Assembly (NCBI GenBank): GCA_964569295.1
Contig: CAZMVU010000113.1
Coordinates: 1 to 15,283 of the forward strand
Direction of reading: 5' to 3'
Source: CAZMVU01 sp964569295
GTDB lineage: Bacteria > Hydrogenedentota > Hydrogenedentia > Hydrogenedentales > JAGMZX01
DNA length: 15,283 bases
In this document: piece by piece, positions 14,498 to 15,283 of the stretch
Numbering within the stretch: the stretch's first letter is position 1
Layout of the letters: each line of letters starts with the position of its first letter
The notes under the pieces: model-generated
What the model saw: the letters and a program-made list of their open reading frames with translations, nothing else
Told to the model about the DNA's origin: nothing
Databases searched by the model: none
Program-made: the position numbers and the translations under genes

Positions 14498-14600
14498 GCC
14501 TCGTCTCAAGCACTAACGAGGGCTTCGCCCACAACCCAAGACACAGAGGTTATGGAGGGCGGGCGTCCCAGGGCGGCTGTAACCTAAAGGAAACTGCACG

Positions 14601-15134
14601 ATGGACGTAATCCTCGACATTCAGGCGCTGCAATCCGTCACGCACACCTGCGATTGCTGCGCGGACGGCCAGGCCTGCTGCTGCGCCCAGTTCGAGGTGT
14701 GCGTCAGCGCCGGCGAAATCCCGCGCATCGCCGCTATGATGCCTGCTGCGGCCGCCTATGCACCGCATATCCTTACCGAAGACGGTGCGCCCGACAATGT
14801 CTTCGAGGAAACCGGCGATGGCCTTTATGCCATAGACACCCACGAGAATGGCCTTTGCATCTTCGCATTCCACCGCGACGGCATGACCTTGTGTGCGCTC
14901 CATGCCGCCGCGCTCGACCATGGTCTCCCCTGGCATGAGGGGAAGCCGTACGTCTGCACACTTTGGCCCGCGACCATTTCGGAAGACGATCCACCTATGG
15001 TTTCCGTGGATCCCGACGCCGTGACATTCCATTGCACCCGCGCCCGCACGGCCCCAAAAGGCGCTGTGGCCCCGGCACTAAAAGATGCCATTCGCCGTGT
15101 TTTCGGCGCGGCCGCCGCCGCCCGCATGTCCTGA
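14601..15134 (+). CDS. Cysteine-rich CxxCxxCC / DUF3109-like metal-binding protein
   Basis: 177 residues with eleven cysteines. The N-terminal cluster TCDCCADGQACCCAQFEVCVS (Cys 17, 19, 20, 26, 27, 28, 34) is followed by the helix GEIPRIAAM. Cys86 and Cys98 lie in GLCIFAFHRDGMTLCALHAAA, and Cys119 in KPYVCTLWP. This order matches the YkgJ/DUF3109 families of small proteins thought to bind iron-sulfur or zinc, whose role is not settled. The C-terminus (155-177) is a simple Ala/Arg helix. AAAGGA at 14586-14591 stands 9 bases before the ATG. It is a single gene, divergent from the M14 peptidase. The foldback repeat ends lie 67 bases after its stop. Confidence 0.82.
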   Translation: MDVILDIQALQSVTHTCDCCADGQACCCAQFEVCVSAGEIPRIAAMMPAAAAYAPHILTEDGAPDNVFEETGDGLYAIDTHENGLCIFAFHRDGMTLCALHAAALDHGLPWHEGKPYVCTLWPATISEDDPPMVSVDPDAVTFHCTRARTAPKGAVAPALKDAIRRVFGAAAAARMS

Positions 15135-15200
15135 CCCGGCCCGCCTTACTGTGCCATGACACCGGCAATCCGGGCTTCTTTTCAATCTGTTGACTATCAA

Positions 15201-15255
15201 GCGGTAGTACGAGAACGGCCCCCATAAGAAAAGGGTGCAGTTTTTGTACTACCGC
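15201..15255. repeat. Long inverted repeat: two foldback-element ends facing each other
   Basis: The left arm 15201-15223 (GCGGTAGTACGAGAACGG then CCCCC) pairs with the right arm 15233-15255 in 21 of 23 positions, including two G-T pairs, around a 9-base ATAAGAAAA loop. The first ten pairs are perfect. Each arm is an end of the element described at 4629-4882, in opposite orientations. No T-run follows, so a simple intrinsic terminator is unlikely, although such a strong hairpin could protect or end the upstream transcript. Confidence 0.75.
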
Positions 15256-15283
15256 GCTGTTGGTGAAAAAGTGAAGCAAAAAG
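15233..15283 (+). repeat. Partial second copy of the foldback element (cut by the window edge)
   Basis: These 51 bases match 4629-4679 at 49 positions, in the same orientation. The differences are two C-to-T changes, at 15236 and 15243. The window ends before the GGGACTGTCC part, so the copy's full length cannot be judged. Confidence 0.85.

Noticed and set aside
15155..15183. CCGG-CAAT-CCGG followed by a T-rich stretch as a terminator for the Cys-rich gene
   Set aside because: A 4-bp stem is too weak, and the much stronger repeat hairpin lies just downstream.
1..15283. CRISPR arrays, tRNA or rRNA genes, transposase or phage genes
   Set aside because: No regularly spaced repeats, no tRNA-like or rRNA-like sequence and no transposase or integrase motif were seen on either strand. 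The foldback element carries no enzyme of its own.

Overview
The window is GC-rich bacterial DNA with no ribosomal, tRNA, phage or transposase gene to fix a taxonomy. A sulfatase remnant, a PPi-type phosphofructokinase, a pdxB-type dehydrogenase and dispersed GGGACTGTCCC-bearing foldback DNA would fit an environmental, polysaccharide-using bacterium (for example a PVC or Hydrogenedentota-like lineage). That placement is a weak inference.

Left third (about 70-6120, + strand): an arsenic-resistance operon. A good sigma70-like promoter (71-99) drives arsR, a two-repeat ArsP/DUF318-type permease, a small CPKC thioredoxin-fold protein, a membrane-anchored CIPC thioredoxin, a CcdA-type electron-transfer membrane protein, a thioredoxin-coupled arsenate reductase arsC and the arsenite methyltransferase arsM. 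After a 311-bp interruption comes the arsenite efflux pump acr3. The genes give arsenate reduction, a thiol-electron supply, methylation, and two exporters (one for inorganic arsenite, one probably for organoarsenicals or another soft metal). A TTGG-N8-CCAA palindrome occurs both over the arsR -10 box and between arsR and the permease, and may be the ArsR operator.

The arsM-acr3 gap is filled by a 254-bp near-palindromic foldback element (4629-4882). The left end of a second copy (49 of 51 bases identical) runs off the right edge of the window at 15233-15283, next to an opposite-facing end at 15201-15223. The two copies bracket about 10.6 kb.

Middle (6304-13216, - strand): a tight operon, read right to left. 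It holds a D-mannonate-oxidoreductase-like SDR, a HAD-family protein, a PdxB-like dehydrogenase, a LarA-family nickel-pincer racemase/epimerase, a TPR lipoprotein, a PPi-type 6-phosphofructokinase and a short ORF that looks like the C-terminal remnant of a sulfatase. A DUF4177 mini-protein follows, with its own candidate promoter and palindrome. The LarA homologue with the mannonate oxidoreductase suggests sugar-acid (gluconate/mannonate type) catabolism feeding glycolysis.

Right end: an M14 zinc carboxypeptidase (- strand) and, divergent from it, a cysteine-rich CxxCxxCC/DUF3109-like protein (+ strand), followed by the foldback repeats.
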